The translations under genes were made by a program, and so were the position numbers. Positions 8,453 through 17,774 of a stretch of 42,001 nucleotides of DNA are shown piece after piece. The notes under the pieces were generated by a model. The model was not told where the DNA came from and did not search any database. It worked only from the letters and a program-made list of their open reading frames with translations. Numbering within the stretch: position 1 is the stretch's first letter; each line of letters begins with the position of its first letter. The DNA comes from an uncultured Burkholderiales bacterium (GTDB taxonomy: Bacteria > Pseudomonadota > Gammaproteobacteria > Burkholderiales > Burkholderiaceae_C), in assembly GCA_903892175.1 (NCBI GenBank), contig CAITHK010000083.1, forward strand, positions 1 through 42,001, given 5' to 3'.

Positions 8453-10377
8453 TGGTGCCTGAAATCGGGCAATTGGCCCTGGTGGTGGCGTTGTGTGTGG
8501 CTTTCATTCAAGGCACGCTGCCCTTGGTCGGTGCGCAGCAGGCTCGACCTGGCTGGGTGGCTTTGGCTCGCCCAGCCGCCCAAGCCCTGTTTGTCGCCAT
8601 GTCGGTGGCATTTGGTGTTTTGGTCTGGTCCTTCTACAGCAACGATTTTTCGGTCCAATATGTGGCCGAACATTCCAATGCCCAGTTGCCCGTGATCTAT
8701 CGCATCGGTGCTGTCTGGGGTGGCCATGAAGGCTCTTTGCTGCTGTGGGTCTACATGCTGGCGTGTTGGACCTTGGCGGTGGCACAGTTGTCGCGTCACC
8801 TGGACGATGAGATGGTGGCGCGCGTGTTGGGCGTGCTTGGCTTGGTGACCACCGGCTTGTTGTTGTTTGTGCTGTTCACCTCGAACCCGTTTGAGCGTTT
8901 GTGGCCCGCGCCTGGCAACGGGCGCGATCTCAACCCGCTGTTGCAAGACCCTGGCTTGGTGTTTCACCCGCCCATGCTCTACATGGGTTATGTGGGTTTT
9001 TCGGTGGCCTTTGCTTTTGCCATCGCCGCCTTGTTGTCGGGACAGTTGGACGCGGCCTGGGCCCGGTGGTCACGCCCTTGGACCACCGTGGCCTGGTCTT
9101 TTTTGACGGCGGGCATTGCACTGGGCTCGTGGTGGGCGTATGACGAGTTGGGCTGGGGGGGCTGGTGGTTTTGGGATCCGGTCGAAAACGCCTCCTTCAT
9201 GCCTTGGTTGGTGGGAACGGCCTTGCTGCATTCGTTGGCTGTGACAGACAAGCGCGGCAGTTTCAAAAACTGGACGGTGTTGCTGGCCATCAGCGCTTTT
9301 TCTTTGTCCCTGCTTGGGACATTCTTGGTGCGCTCGGGCGTGCTGACCTCGGTGCATGCCTTCGCCTCTGACCCGCGTCGTGGGGTGTTTATTTTGATTT
9401 TGCTGGCCTTGGTGGTCGGCGCATCGCTCACCTTGTTTGCCGCGCGGGCGCACCAGCACAGCCGTGGGGGATCGTTTGCACTGTTGTCGCGCGAAACACT
9501 GTTGCTGGTGGGTAATGTGTTTTTTGTGGTGGCAGCTTGCGCGGTGTTGCTGGGCACGGTGTACCCCTTGGTGATGGACGCGCTCAACTTGGGCAAGTTG
9601 TCGGTCGGCCCGCCTTACTTCAACACCGTCTTTGTGCCCATCATGTTGCCGGTTCTGGTCTTGATGGCGGTCGGCCCGTTGGCCCCCTGGAAGAATGCCT
9701 CGGCGCTTGTTTTGCTCAAGCACCTGCGCCTGGTGGCTGTGGCGGCTGTGATCGCCCCCCTGTGGGTGAGGTTGTCACTCGGTGAGGCCACGGTGATGAC
9801 CTATGTGGGCATCACGGTGGCTGCTTGGGTGGCCAGCTCGGTGCTCATGCAAGTGGTGCAGCGTGTGCGTGTGGGCATCCCGCCCGTGGCGTATTGGGGC
9901 ATGCAGTTGGCGCATGCGGGCATGGCCGTGTTTGTGGTGGGCGTCACTTTGGTGGGGGGCTACCAGCAAGAAAAAGATGTGCGGATGGAGCCGGGCGACA
10001 CCGCCACCTTGGGGGCTTACCAATTCAAACTGCTGGGCGTTGAGCCAGTCGATGGCCCCAATTACCAGGCCTCGCGTGCGACCTTTGAGGTCAGCCACAA
10101 CGCAGAAGTGCGTTTGACCTTGTTCCCTGAAAAACGGCGTTACTTTTCATCTGCCATGCCCATGACCGAGGCCGCGATTGATACTGGTGTAACGCGCGAC
10201 CTGTATGTGTCGCTGGGCGAGTTGCTGGATGGTTCGGCCTGGTCGGTGCGCGTGTTTGTCAAACCCTTTGTCGATTGGATTTGGGGCGGCTGCTTGCTGA
10301 TGGCCTTGGGGGGCTTGTTGGCGACCTTGGACCGCCGCTACCGTCGCCACACAGCCCGTGTGACGCATGAGGTGTGA
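8449..10377 (+). CDS. ccmF: Cytochrome c heme lyase subunit CcmF, copy 1
   Basis: WWD motif [27 protein letters not shown], multi-TM, 642 aa; start overlaps the cymA-like stop (ATGA). Confidence 0.93.
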   Translation: MMVPEIGQLALVVALCVAFIQGTLPLVGAQQARPGWVALARPAAQALFVAMSVAFGVLVWSFYSNDFSVQYVAEHSNAQLPVIYRIGAVWGGHEGSLLLWVYMLACWTLAVAQLSRHLDDEMVARVLGVLGLVTTGLLLFVLFTSNPFERLWPAPGNGRDLNPLLQDPGLVFHPPMLYMGYVGFSVAFAFAIAALLSGQLDAAWARWSRPWTTVAWSFLTAGIALGSWWAYDELGWGGWWFWDPVENASFMPWLVGTALLHSLAVTDKRGSFKNWTVLLAISAFSLSLLGTFLVRSGVLTSVHAFASDPRRGVFILILLALVVGASLTLFAARAHQHSRGGSFALLSRETLLLVGNVFFVVAACAVLLGTVYPLVMDALNLGKLSVGPPYFNTVFVPIMLPVLVLMAVGPLAPWKNASALVLLKHLRLVAVAAVIAPLWVRLSLGEATVMTYVGITVAAWVASSVLMQVVQRVRVGIPPVAYWGMQLAHAGMAVFVVGVTLVGGYQQEKDVRMEPGDTATLGAYQFKLLGVEPVDGPNYQASRATFEVSHNAEVRLTLFPEKRRYFSSAMPMTEAAIDTGVTRDLYVSLGELLDGSAWSVRVFVKPFVDWIWGGCLLMALGGLLATLDRRYRRHTARVTHEV

Positions 10378-10378
10378 G

Positions 10379-10846
10379 ATGCACATGAAGACCCTGGCGG
10401 TGGTGGTGTGGTGTCTTTGCACCATGGCCTCGGCTTGGGCCAAAGAGGCTGTGCCTTTGGCCGAAGACCCGTTGGTGGAGCAGCGTTTGATCGTGATCTC
10501 TGAGGAGATGCGCTGTTTGGTGTGCCAAAACGAGTCTTTGGCTGGCTCGCGCGCCGAGTTGGCGCAAGACCTCAGGCGTGAGCTGCGCGCGTTGATCCAG
10601 AAAGGCAAAAGTGATGCGGACATCAAAGCATTCATGGTGGCGCGGTATGGCGACTTTGTCTTGTACCGCCCGCCTGTGAGCCAACGAACTTGGCTGCTTT
10701 GGCTGGGACCCTTTGCGTTGCTGCTGTGGGCCTTGGTGATGCTGTTGCGCCACCTGCGCACGCTCAAGCCCCTTGAAACGCCTCGCGAGTTGTCGGCCCA
10801 AGAGCAGCAGCGGGTGCAGGAATTGATGCAGAAAGATGCGCCATGA
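10379..10846 (+). CDS. ccmH: Cytochrome c maturation protein CcmH, copy 1
   Basis: Signature RCLVCQNESLAGSRAELAQDLRRELR...FMVARYGDFVLYRPP; alternative start 10367. Confidence 0.92.
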   Translation: MHMKTLAVVVWCLCTMASAWAKEAVPLAEDPLVEQRLIVISEEMRCLVCQNESLAGSRAELAQDLRRELRALIQKGKSDADIKAFMVARYGDFVLYRPPVSQRTWLLWLGPFALLLWALVMLLRHLRTLKPLETPRELSAQEQQRVQELMQKDAP

Positions 10847-12051
10847 TTGTTTTTGTTGTTGCCACGTTGGCCTTGTTCGCTGTGGTGCTGCTGCTGTTGT
10901 GCCGGCCTTTCATGGGCAAGCGCACATCGTTGGGCGTGAGACATGCACACGTCAATGCGCTGGCATACCAAGAACACAGGCGTCGCCTGGACATGGATTT
11001 GGCCGAGGGTTCGCTGTCGCCACACGACCATGCGCAGGCCCAGCGCGAGTTGGCCCAGCGCGTGCTCGACGAATCGCACGGTGACCCCTCGGCTGCTCAG
11101 GCCTCTTACCCCACGCCCACACGCACGCTGGTGGCTGTTGGCTTGTGGCTACCTGTGACGGCCGTGTGTTTGTACCTGTGGCTAGGAACACCCGAGGCCA
11201 TCGAGGGGCCTGCCGCAACCAATTCTGCAGCGGCCCAAGAGGTGGAGCAGATGGTGGCTGGCTTGGTGCAAAAGCTCAAGCTTGACCCCAACAACCCCAA
11301 AGGATGGGCCATGTTGGCGCGCTCCTACAAAGTGATGGGTCGCCCGCTGGATGCTGAAAAAGCCTATGCACGTGCAGCGCAGGTGATGCCCTTGGATGCC
11401 CAGATGTTGGCGGACTATGCTGATGTGGCGGCCACCAATGCCAATGGCAATTTCGCAGGTAAGCCCGCTGCCTTGATTCAGCAGGCGTTGGCGGCTGACC
11501 CCAACCATCCAATGGCGCTGTGGCTGGCTGGCACGGCGGCCTTTCGTGCTGAGCGTTACACCGAGGCGATTCAAACCTGGACCCGCTTGCAGGCGCTGTT
11601 GCCGCCAGATTCGGACGACGCACAAACATTGGTTGACGCGATCCAAGAGGCGCGTGACAGCGGCGGCACCTTGACTGCGCCCGTCTCGGCGCTCGCGCCC
11701 AAACCCGCCGTCAAGATCGAGGGTGCGGTGGAGTTGGACCGAGGGCTGCAGGGCAAGGTGCTGCCCTCGGATGTGTTGATGGTCATTGCCCGTCGACCTG
11801 GTGAGCGCATGCCGCTGGCGGTGTTTCGCTCCAAGGTGGCGGACTTTCCGCAAGCCTTTGTGATCGATGACAGCCTGCGCATGGGAGAAGGCGTGAGCTT
11901 GTCGGCCCATCCGAAGATCGAATTGGAGGCGCGTGTCTCCAAGTCAGGCCAAGCCAAACCCGAACCGGGGGATTTGTATTCAGCCACCACACCGACGGTC
12001 ACGTCGGCCAAGTCTAAGTTGAACTTGCGCCTGGATGCGGTTCGTCCTTGA
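10843..12051 (+). CDS. ccmI: Cytochrome c maturation protein CcmI (TPR), copy 1
   Basis: CcmI N-terminal membrane region, TPR segment (GWAMLARSYKVMGRPLDAEKAYARAAQ), C-terminal domain MPLAVFRSKVADFPQAFVIDDSLRM; ATGA overlap with ccmH. Confidence 0.88.
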   Translation: MIVFVVATLALFAVVLLLLCRPFMGKRTSLGVRHAHVNALAYQEHRRRLDMDLAEGSLSPHDHAQAQRELAQRVLDESHGDPSAAQASYPTPTRTLVAVGLWLPVTAVCLYLWLGTPEAIEGPAATNSAAAQEVEQMVAGLVQKLKLDPNNPKGWAMLARSYKVMGRPLDAEKAYARAAQVMPLDAQMLADYADVAATNANGNFAGKPAALIQQALAADPNHPMALWLAGTAAFRAERYTEAIQTWTRLQALLPPDSDDAQTLVDAIQEARDSGGTLTAPVSALAPKPAVKIEGAVELDRGLQGKVLPSDVLMVIARRPGERMPLAVFRSKVADFPQAFVIDDSLRMGEGVSLSAHPKIELEARVSKSGQAKPEPGDLYSATTPTVTSAKSKLNLRLDAVRP

Positions 12052-12055
12052 AGTG

Positions 12056-12074
12056 TCAGCGCCCGTCGCGCTGA
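12056..12074. repeat. Inverted repeat TCAGCGC-CCGTC-GCGCTGA between convergent genes
   Basis: 7-bp perfect arms between ccmI copy 1 and the hemerythrin gene; possible weak bidirectional terminator without a clear T tract. Confidence 0.5.
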
Positions 12075-12084
12075 GTGGACCTGT

Positions 12085-12624
12085 TCAGATGTGGGCGGCC
12101 AGATAGCTGGGACGGTGCATCATGTGCAAGGACAAATCTAGGGCTTGCATGTGGTTTGGGTTGCGACTCAGGATGCGATGCGCCAAGGGTAAAAACTCTC
12201 GCTCTTCAAAACGTGCGTGGTGTTGGTACTGCTCCACCAACTGGGTCAAGCAATCGGTGTTGAGTTGATGGTCGCTGCCTTTGGCTATTTTTTTCAACTC
12301 AGGTTCTATCGTGTGCCAAAGCGATTCGAGCCTGCGGTGTTGGCGCACCAACTCTTCCACCATGTCGTCCACGCGCGCCCGCTCTGAGCCGAGCGTTGCG
12401 CTTTGGCTGACGGCAGGAAACAAAGCGCGCTCCTCATCGCTGTGGTGGACTTGCACCGAGTTTTTGAAAAAGGCCAAGGCGTTGAGGGCTGTTTTTTTGG
12501 CCAATTCGGCAGGGGCCAACAGTGCTGGCAACTCGGCCAAGCGGTCGAGCTGGATCACGATGCCGAAATGCGAATGGGTGAAGTCTTCCAGTGGATGGCT
12601 GGATGCTTGGGTGCTTGTGTTCAT
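12085..12624 (-). CDS. Hemerythrin (HHE cation-binding) domain protein
   Basis: HSHFGIVIQLDRL...VHHSDEERALFPAV...LVRQHRRLESLW...YQHHARFEEREFLPLA: His/Glu pattern of hemerythrin-like domains. ATG at 12624 preferred over the ORF-track TTG at 12645. Confidence 0.8.
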   Translation of the reverse strand: MNTSTQASSHPLEDFTHSHFGIVIQLDRLAELPALLAPAELAKKTALNALAFFKNSVQVHHSDEERALFPAVSQSATLGSERARVDDMVEELVRQHRRLESLWHTIEPELKKIAKGSDHQLNTDCLTQLVEQYQHHARFEEREFLPLAHRILSRNPNHMQALDLSLHMMHRPSYLAAHI

Positions 12625-12641
12625 GGTTTGCCCCTTGTGTG

Positions 12642-13226
12642 TCAATGGCGCCCCAGTCCGATGGGTTCGGGTGCATTCATGGTGATGCGTGTGAACAATC
12701 GGTCGTACAAGGGCTCATGGGGGTATTTGCCGGTGAGCGGGTCGGCGTTGGTTTCAAACGCAGCATCCAAGGCCGCCCAGTCTTCGTCGGTCAAGACCTT
12801 GAGGGCTTCCGGAATCACCACGGTTTCTTCCATTTGCATGTGCTGCACATAGAAGTCTAAAAATGTGTTTGTGGCGTGTTCGAAGGCTGGGCGTCTGGAT
12901 TCACCCAGCAATTCCCAAGCCAGCAACAGGTGCTGGAGTTCTCGCACATTGGACTCACCCTTGGCATGGTCTTTTTCCAGTTGCTGGATCACCACCTGGC
13001 AGTGGGGTGAACGTTTGGCGACAGGAGGAAACAAGAGCGCAGACTCTTTGGTGTGGTGCAAGCGCTCTGGAAACTCGTCGATGTAGAACAGCATGGCGCG
13101 CAGCACATCGAAAAACATTTCAGGCTGGTCTTTGGGGCCTCGCTTGAGCATCATGCGCAAAGACTGCAGCATGGCAGACAAGGCAGCATGTTCTTCGCGG
13201 ATGATTCGAATACTGGGGTGGTTCAT
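12642..13226 (-). CDS. Hemerythrin (HHE) domain protein
   Basis: IREEHAALSAMLQSL...RLHHTKESALLFPPV...LEKDHAKGE...FYVQHMQMEETVVIPEA. Confidence 0.85.
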   Translation of the reverse strand: MNHPSIRIIREEHAALSAMLQSLRMMLKRGPKDQPEMFFDVLRAMLFYIDEFPERLHHTKESALLFPPVAKRSPHCQVVIQQLEKDHAKGESNVRELQHLLLAWELLGESRRPAFEHATNTFLDFYVQHMQMEETVVIPEALKVLTDEDWAALDAAFETNADPLTGKYPHEPLYDRLFTRITMNAPEPIGLGRH

Positions 13227-13290
13227 GAGTGTGTCTCCTGGTGTCTTTTTGGAAGTGATTTCAGAATCTCACGGACTGAAGCATTCCGAG

Positions 13291-13304
13291 TTGATCCAAG
13301 TCAA
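13291..13304. promoter_or_regulatory. FNR/ANR-type binding site candidate TTGATCCAAGTCAA
   Basis: 9 of 10 defined positions match the FNR consensus TTGAT-N4-ATCAA; lies in the divergent hemerythrin/ccmC intergenic region. Confidence 0.6.
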
Positions 13305-13407
13305 CAGATGTCTTGGCAGGGTCATCCCTTTGTCTCGTGTTGGACAGGTGGCAAGTGCGTAAAATCGGTTCACTGACACAGCGTTCACAGCGCGCAAAGA
13401 CACATCG

Positions 13408-14166
13408 GTGATACATCCCACGCGAACCGGCATCCACTGGTTTTATTACGCTGCTCCGCAGACTTTTTATGGCTTGGCAGCTCGCCTGTGGCCTGGGTGC
13501 GCCGTCTTGGCCAGCGCCTTGTTGGCGGCAGGCCTATGGCTGGGCTTCATGGTGGCGCCCACCGATTTCCAGCAAGGTGAGGGCTACCGCATCATCTTTG
13601 TCCATGTCCCCGCATCGTGGATGTCGATGGTGATTTACTTGGCCATGGCGTTTTGGAGCGTGCTGGGGCTGACCTTCAACACACGCTTGTCGGGCATGAT
13701 GACCCGCGCCTTGGCGCCCACTGGGGCCTTGTTTGCTTTTCTGTCGTTGTGGACCGGTGCGCTGTGGGGCAAGCCGATGTGGGGCGCTTGGTGGGTGTGG
13801 GATGCACGTTTGACCTCAGAGCTGATTCTTTTCTTTTTGTATTTGGGCTATATCGCCTTGACGTCGGCAATCGACGACACCCGTCGGGGCGACCGCGCCG
13901 GAGCGCTGGTGGCCATCGTGGGGGCGATCAATGTGCCGATCATTTATTTCTCGGTCAAATGGTGGAACACCTTGCACCAAGGCGCGTCAGTCTCCTTGAC
14001 CAAATCGCCTTCCATGGCCGCGGTCATGCTGTGGGCCATGTTGTTGATGGCTTTGGCTTTTTGGTTGTACACCCTGGCCTTGGTGCTCTACCGTGTGCGC
14101 ACCTTGATCTTGCAGCGTGAACGCCACGCCGCGTGGGTGCAAGACTTGCAGGAGGTGCAGCAATGA
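13408..14166 (+). CDS. ccmC: Heme exporter protein CcmC
   Basis: WWD-family motif WGAWWVWDARLTSELILFFLYLGYIAL and CcmC FVHVPASWM; GTG start. Confidence 0.93.
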   Translation: MIHPTRTGIHWFYYAAPQTFYGLAARLWPGCAVLASALLAAGLWLGFMVAPTDFQQGEGYRIIFVHVPASWMSMVIYLAMAFWSVLGLTFNTRLSGMMTRALAPTGALFAFLSLWTGALWGKPMWGAWWVWDARLTSELILFFLYLGYIALTSAIDDTRRGDRAGALVAIVGAINVPIIYFSVKWWNTLHQGASVSLTKSPSMAAVMLWAMLLMALAFWLYTLALVLYRVRTLILQRERHAAWVQDLQEVQQ

Positions 14167-14354
14167 CCTGGAACAGTTGGGCTGATTTTTGGGCCATGGG
14201 TGGCTATGCGGTGTATGTCTGGGCCAGCATGGGCATGACCTTTGGCTTGTTGGCCCTGGAAGTGTTGCAAGCGCGTTGGGCGCGGGCCCAAGTTCTGGCG
14301 CAGTTGCGCGCCGAACGTGTCTTGGCCGAATTACCCGCAGAGGATGTGCATTGA
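14163..14354 (+). CDS. ccmD: Heme exporter protein CcmD
   Basis: Small single-TM protein [27 protein letters not shown] between ccmC and ccmE. Confidence 0.88.
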   Translation: MTWNSWADFWAMGGYAVYVWASMGMTFGLLALEVLQARWARAQVLAQLRAERVLAELPAEDVH

Positions 14355-14806
14355 TGAAACCCAGAACCAAACGCTTTGCTCTGATTGCCGCAGGCATCAT
14401 GGTGTTGGCCGCGGCAGCGGCTTTTGTGTTGAATGCTTTTCAAAGCAACTTGGTGTTCTTTTTCACGCCGACCCAAGTCAACCAGGGTGAAGCCCCCAAG
14501 GGCCGCATGTTTCGTGCCGGTGGCATGGTGAAAGAAGGCAGTTTGCAACGCGACGGCAACACGGTTCGGTTTGTCATCACCGACACCGCGAAAGACATGA
14601 CGGTCACCTTTGTGGGCTTGCTGCCCGACTTGTTCAAAGAGGGCCGTGGTGTGGTGGCGCAAGGCAAACTGGGTGATGACGGTGTGTTTGTGGCCAGCGA
14701 GGTGCTGGCCAAGCACGACGAAAACTACATGCCGCCTGAAGCCAAGCATGCCTTGGACCAAGCGGCTGCGGCGAAGGCTGCGCAATCGGTGAAAGAGACC
14801 CCATGA
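14354..14806 (+). CDS. ccmE: Cytochrome c maturation heme chaperone CcmE
   Basis: N-terminal [14 protein letters not shown], heme-binding motif [13 protein letters not shown]. Confidence 0.95.
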   Translation: MKPRTKRFALIAAGIMVLAAAAAFVLNAFQSNLVFFFTPTQVNQGEAPKGRMFRAGGMVKEGSLQRDGNTVRFVITDTAKDMTVTFVGLLPDLFKEGRGVVAQGKLGDDGVFVASEVLAKHDENYMPPEAKHALDQAAAAKAAQSVKETP

Positions 14807-16731
14807 GCGCTGAGTTTGGACATTTCGCTTTGATTTTGGCGGCGGTGGTGGCCCTGCTGCAAGGTGTGCTTCCTTTGCTGGGTACGTATGTGCGCGGCAC
14901 GCAGATGCAAATCACCTTGCAAAGCTTGGCGCGCCCCACGGCAGCCCTGCAGTTTGTGTTGGTGGCTCTGGCTTTTGCGGCGCTGGCGGCGTGCTTTTTG
15001 AACAACGATTTTTCAGTGCAGTACGTGGCACAACATTCCAACTCTTTGCTGCCCAAGCCCTACCAGTTGGCTGCAGTGTGGGGTGGCCACGAAGGCTCAC
15101 TCTTGTTGTGGGTGTTGCTGCTGGCGCTGTGGTCGGTGGCGGTGGCGCTGTTCTCGCGCAGTTTGCCGCTGGACATGGTGGCTCGGGTGCTGAGCGTGTT
15201 GGGTTTGATTTCGGTGGGCTTTTTACTCTTTATCCTGACCACCTCGAACCCGTTTGAGCGCTTGTTGCCTGCCGCGTTGGATGGCCGTGACCTGAACCCC
15301 TTGTTGCAAGACCCCGGTTTGGTGATCCACCCGCCCATGCTCTATATGGGGTATGTCGGCATGTCGGTGGCGTTTGCCTTTGCGGTGGCTGCTTTGCTCA
15401 GTGGCCGCTTGGACGCTGCATGGGCACGTTGGTCACGCCCCTGGACCGTGATTGCCTGGACTTTTCTGACGTTTGGCATTGGTCTGGGCTCTTGGTGGGC
15501 GTATTACGAACTGGGCTGGGGCGGTTGGTGGTTTTGGGACCCGGTCGAAAACGCCTCGTTGATGCCTTGGTTGGTGGCCACCGCCTTGATCCATTCCCTC
15601 ATGGTGACCGAGAAGCGCGGCAGCTTCAAAGCCTGGACGGTGTTGTTGGCCATTGCCGCGTTTTCGCTCTCGCTGCTGGGCACGTTCTTGGTTCGCTCTG
15701 GGGTACTGACCTCGGTGCATGCCTTTGCGTCTGACCCCAGGCGCGGTGTTTTTGTGCTGATCTTTTTGGCGGTGGTGGTGGGATCTTCGTTGACCTTATT
15801 TGCCTGGCGCGCACCGCGTGTGACCTTGGGTGGCCGCATGAACTTGGTGTCGCGCGAGTCGTTCTTGCTGGCCAACAGTGTGTTGTTGGTGGTGGCCACG
15901 GCCGCGGTGCTGTTGGGCACGCTGTATCCCTTGATCATTGACGCCTTGAATTTGGGCAAGCTGTCAGTGGGCCCACCGTATTTCAATGCCGTGTTTGCGC
16001 CGCTGTTGGTGCCGGTGGTGTTTTTGATGATTCCGGGCTCGATCTCACGTTGGCGCGAGGCGCACCTGGCCGAGTTGGCGCATCAGCTGCGTTTCACCGC
16101 TGCCGGTGCCTTGGCGGTGGCCTTGGTCTGGCCTTACTTTTTGGGCGGCTGGTCGGTGGGCACGGTGTTGGGATTTTTCTTGGGCGCGTGGGTGGCCTTG
16201 GGGACGGCGCAGCAAGTGTTTGAGCGTGTGCGCAAGCCTGGTCGCGTGGGCCTGTCGTTTTGGGGGCAGCAAGTGGCCCACTTTGGCATGGCGGTGTTGG
16301 TGATGGGTGTCACCGGCGTCAAGTCTTATGAGGTTGAGCGGGATGTGCGCATGCACGTGGGCGATGTGGTGACGATTGCGCCCTACACCTTCCGTTTGGC
16401 CCAACTCAACGAGGTGCTCGGGCCCAACTACAAGGCCGTGCGCGCCGATGTGCAGGTGCTGCGCGATGGCCAGGTGGTCGAGCTGTTGCAACCCGAGAAG
16501 CGCCGCTATTTTTCGTCGGCCATGCCGATGACCGAGGCGGCCATCGATTCGGGCTTTATGCGTGATTTGTATGTGTCATTGGGTGACGCGCTGGACGATG
16601 CGCGCACCGAGTGGAGCATGCGTGTTTACTACAAGCCTTTCGTGCCCTGGCTATGGGGCGGGGTGTTGCTGATGGTGTTGGGCGGTGTGTTGGCCGCCTT
16701 GGACCGCAGATACCGCAAGGTCCAAGCATGA
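14803..16731 (+). CDS. ccmF: Cytochrome c heme lyase subunit CcmF, copy 2
   Basis: [27 protein letters not shown]; 642 aa, same length as copy 1. Confidence 0.95.
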   Translation: MSAEFGHFALILAAVVALLQGVLPLLGTYVRGTQMQITLQSLARPTAALQFVLVALAFAALAACFLNNDFSVQYVAQHSNSLLPKPYQLAAVWGGHEGSLLLWVLLLALWSVAVALFSRSLPLDMVARVLSVLGLISVGFLLFILTTSNPFERLLPAALDGRDLNPLLQDPGLVIHPPMLYMGYVGMSVAFAFAVAALLSGRLDAAWARWSRPWTVIAWTFLTFGIGLGSWWAYYELGWGGWWFWDPVENASLMPWLVATALIHSLMVTEKRGSFKAWTVLLAIAAFSLSLLGTFLVRSGVLTSVHAFASDPRRGVFVLIFLAVVVGSSLTLFAWRAPRVTLGGRMNLVSRESFLLANSVLLVVATAAVLLGTLYPLIIDALNLGKLSVGPPYFNAVFAPLLVPVVFLMIPGSISRWREAHLAELAHQLRFTAAGALAVALVWPYFLGGWSVGTVLGFFLGAWVALGTAQQVFERVRKPGRVGLSFWGQQVAHFGMAVLVMGVTGVKSYEVERDVRMHVGDVVTIAPYTFRLAQLNEVLGPNYKAVRADVQVLRDGQVVELLQPEKRRYFSSAMPMTEAAIDSGFMRDLYVSLGDALDDARTEWSMRVYYKPFVPWLWGGVLLMVLGGVLAALDRRYRKVQA

Positions 16732-17306
16732 AAAAATTTCTGATTCCTTTGGGGTTGTTTCTCGGCCTGGTGGTGTTTTTGGCCATTGGTTTGAACCGTG
16801 ACCCGCGCGAAATCCCATCGCCGTTGATCAACAAACCCGCGCCTGAATTCAGCTTGCCCACTTTGAACGGTGACACGCCTTTCTCGCCTGCCGACATGCG
16901 CGGCAAGGTGTGGATGTTCAATGTCTGGGCCACATGGTGTGTGGCGTGTCGCGAAGAGCACCCGGTGTTGGTGGCGTTTGCCCAAAAGTACAGCGTGCCC
17001 ATCGTGGGTTTGAGCTACAAAGAAATTCAGCCGCAAGACGAGGCCGCCAAGCAAAGCGTGGAAACAAAACTCCGCGTGGCGCGCGAACGCAGCCAAGTCT
17101 GGCTCCAGCGCCATGGCAACCCCTACGTCAACTCGGTGATGGACTTGGATGGCCGTGTGGGCATCAACTATGGGGTCTACGGTGTACCCGAGACCTACAT
17201 CATCGACAAAGAAGGTGTGATTCGCTTCAAGCATGTGGGCGCTGTGACCCCTGCCTTGCTGGCTGAAAAAATCATGCCGCTGATCGAAAAGCTGAATCAA
17301 TCATGA
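16728..17306 (+). CDS. ccmG: Thiol:disulfide interchange protein CcmG/DsbE
   Basis: Thioredoxin-fold active site NVWATWCVACREEHP, YGVYGVPETYIIDKEG. Confidence 0.93.
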   Translation: MKKFLIPLGLFLGLVVFLAIGLNRDPREIPSPLINKPAPEFSLPTLNGDTPFSPADMRGKVWMFNVWATWCVACREEHPVLVAFAQKYSVPIVGLSYKEIQPQDEAAKQSVETKLRVARERSQVWLQRHGNPYVNSVMDLDGRVGINYGVYGVPETYIIDKEGVIRFKHVGAVTPALLAEKIMPLIEKLNQS

Positions 17307-17773
17307 GCTTGCTGCAACGTTGTTGGCTTGGCTTGGCCTTTTGTGTGGCCGCCTTGAATGCGCACGCGCAAGCAGGGCCTGAGGGCGCGCCGCTGGCCCA
17401 AGACCCGGTGGTGGAAGCCCGCTTGGTGGTCTTGTCGCAAGAACTGCGCTGCTTGGTGTGTCAAAACGAATCCTTGGCCTCGTCGCAGGCCGAATTGGCC
17501 GATGACTTGCGCCGCGAAGTGCGCGAGCTGATTCGACAAGGCAAGACCGACCCAGAGGTGAAAGATTTTTTGGTGTCCCGCTACGGCGACTTTGTGCTCT
17601 ACCGCCCCGAGGTCAAACCTTTGACCTGGGTGCTGTGGTTTGGCCCATTTGTGTTGCTGCTGGTGGCGCTGGTTCTGCTCGGTCGGTATGTGCAAGAACG
17701 CCGCCTGCAGATCAAACCCCAGACCCTCAGCGACGAAGAACGCGCCCGTGCTGAGCAACTGTTGAAAGGCTGA
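17303..17773 (+). CDS. ccmH: Cytochrome c maturation protein CcmH, copy 2
   Basis: LRCLVCQNESLASSQAELADDLRREVRELI...RYGDFVLYRPE. Confidence 0.93.
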   Translation: MSLLQRCWLGLAFCVAALNAHAQAGPEGAPLAQDPVVEARLVVLSQELRCLVCQNESLASSQAELADDLRREVRELIRQGKTDPEVKDFLVSRYGDFVLYRPEVKPLTWVLWFGPFVLLLVALVLLGRYVQERRLQIKPQTLSDEERARAEQLLKG

Positions 17774-17774
17774 T

